In this document: positions 63,931-64,000 of the stretch, in pieces | Layout: each line of letters opens with the position of its first letter | How positions within the stretch are numbered: the first letter of the stretch is position 1 | Source of the DNA: Clostridium cadaveris | GTDB taxonomy: Bacteria > Bacillota > Clostridia > Clostridiales > Clostridiaceae | Direction: 5' to 3' | Assembly (NCBI RefSeq): GCF_020911725.1 | Contig: NZ_CP076620.1 | Coordinates: forward strand, 74,501 to 138,500 | DNA length: 64,000 nucleotides | The notes under the pieces: generated by a model | What the model was told of the DNA's origin: nothing | What the model saw: only the letters and a program-made list of their open reading frames with translations | Databases searched by the model: none | Made by a program: the position numbers and the translations under genes

Positions 63931-64000
63931 TTACAGAATTTAATAAACAGAACAGTTTTTAAAAAAGCCTCCTTCCATGAATAGATGTTACTAGATTATA

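Noticed and set aside
63931-64000. Further gene after the BceB-like permease
   Set aside because: Only 70 bases remain and no start signal or domain can be read.

Overview
The window looks like chromosome of a low-GC, anaerobic, spore-forming Firmicute, most likely Clostridium sensu stricto. Evidence: AT-rich DNA, strong AGGAGG-type ribosome binding sites, a T-box tyrosyl-tRNA synthetase, an [FeFe] hydrogenase with ferredoxin-type clusters, an arginine deiminase pathway, a YtvI-like sporulation membrane protein and many two-component systems. No rRNA, tRNA, CRISPR array or insertion sequence was seen.

Region 1 (1-9.97 kb) is a phage-derived segment. It holds an excisionase-like HTH protein, a replisome organizer carrying internal repeats, a DnaB-type helicase, a J-domain protein, a cold-shock protein, several small phage proteins and a sigma-70-like factor. 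No integrase, terminase or structural gene follows, so it is a remnant, a satellite, or a phage that continues left of the window. Its right end carries accessory genes with their own promoters. One is a membrane protein paired with a 119-aa protein that has an RX4H (HEPN-like) motif. Next comes the most striking locus: two tandem hairpins with near-identical loops but different, compensating stems, ending in a terminator, directly before an Abi_2/AbiF-family HEPN protein. This matches a toxin/RNA-antitoxin style abortive infection system.

Region 2 (10-30.4 kb) is mostly plus-strand metabolism: membrane proteins, a lipoprotein, D-serine dehydratase, a NitT/TauT-type ABC transporter (minus strand), a GntR regulator divergent from a tagatose-bisphosphate aldolase and a hexose-phosphate kinase. 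The kinase gene is frameshifted exactly at a T TTT TTA heptamer. TyrS with its T-box, a HAD phosphatase, a CNNM/CBS protein and tadA follow. A redox cluster closes the region: an FAD/Rieske oxidoreductase, a mini ferritin-like protein, and an [FeFe] hydrogenase fused to rubredoxin-rubrerythrin-rubredoxin with an internal ribosome binding site at the fusion joint.

Region 3 (30.4-43.4 kb) is mainly minus strand. It holds a phosphorelay and cyclic-di-GMP operon (EAL protein, GGDEF protein, hybrid kinase, Hpt protein), a GATase, an OmpR/kinase pair, YtvI, a frameshifted serine hydrolase and a CmpB-type membrane protein with a structured upstream region.

Region 4 (43.7-64 kb) contains acetyltransferases, decayed regulator genes and YbaK. 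A YesM/YesN-like two-component system shares an operon with a phosphohexomutase beside an AfuABC-like ABC transporter, which suggests sugar-phosphate sensing and uptake. A cation antiporter sits under a yybP-ykoY (Mn2+) riboswitch. The arcABC arginine deiminase operon and a Bce-type antimicrobial-peptide sensing and detoxification module (regulator, kinase, ATPase, permease) end the window.
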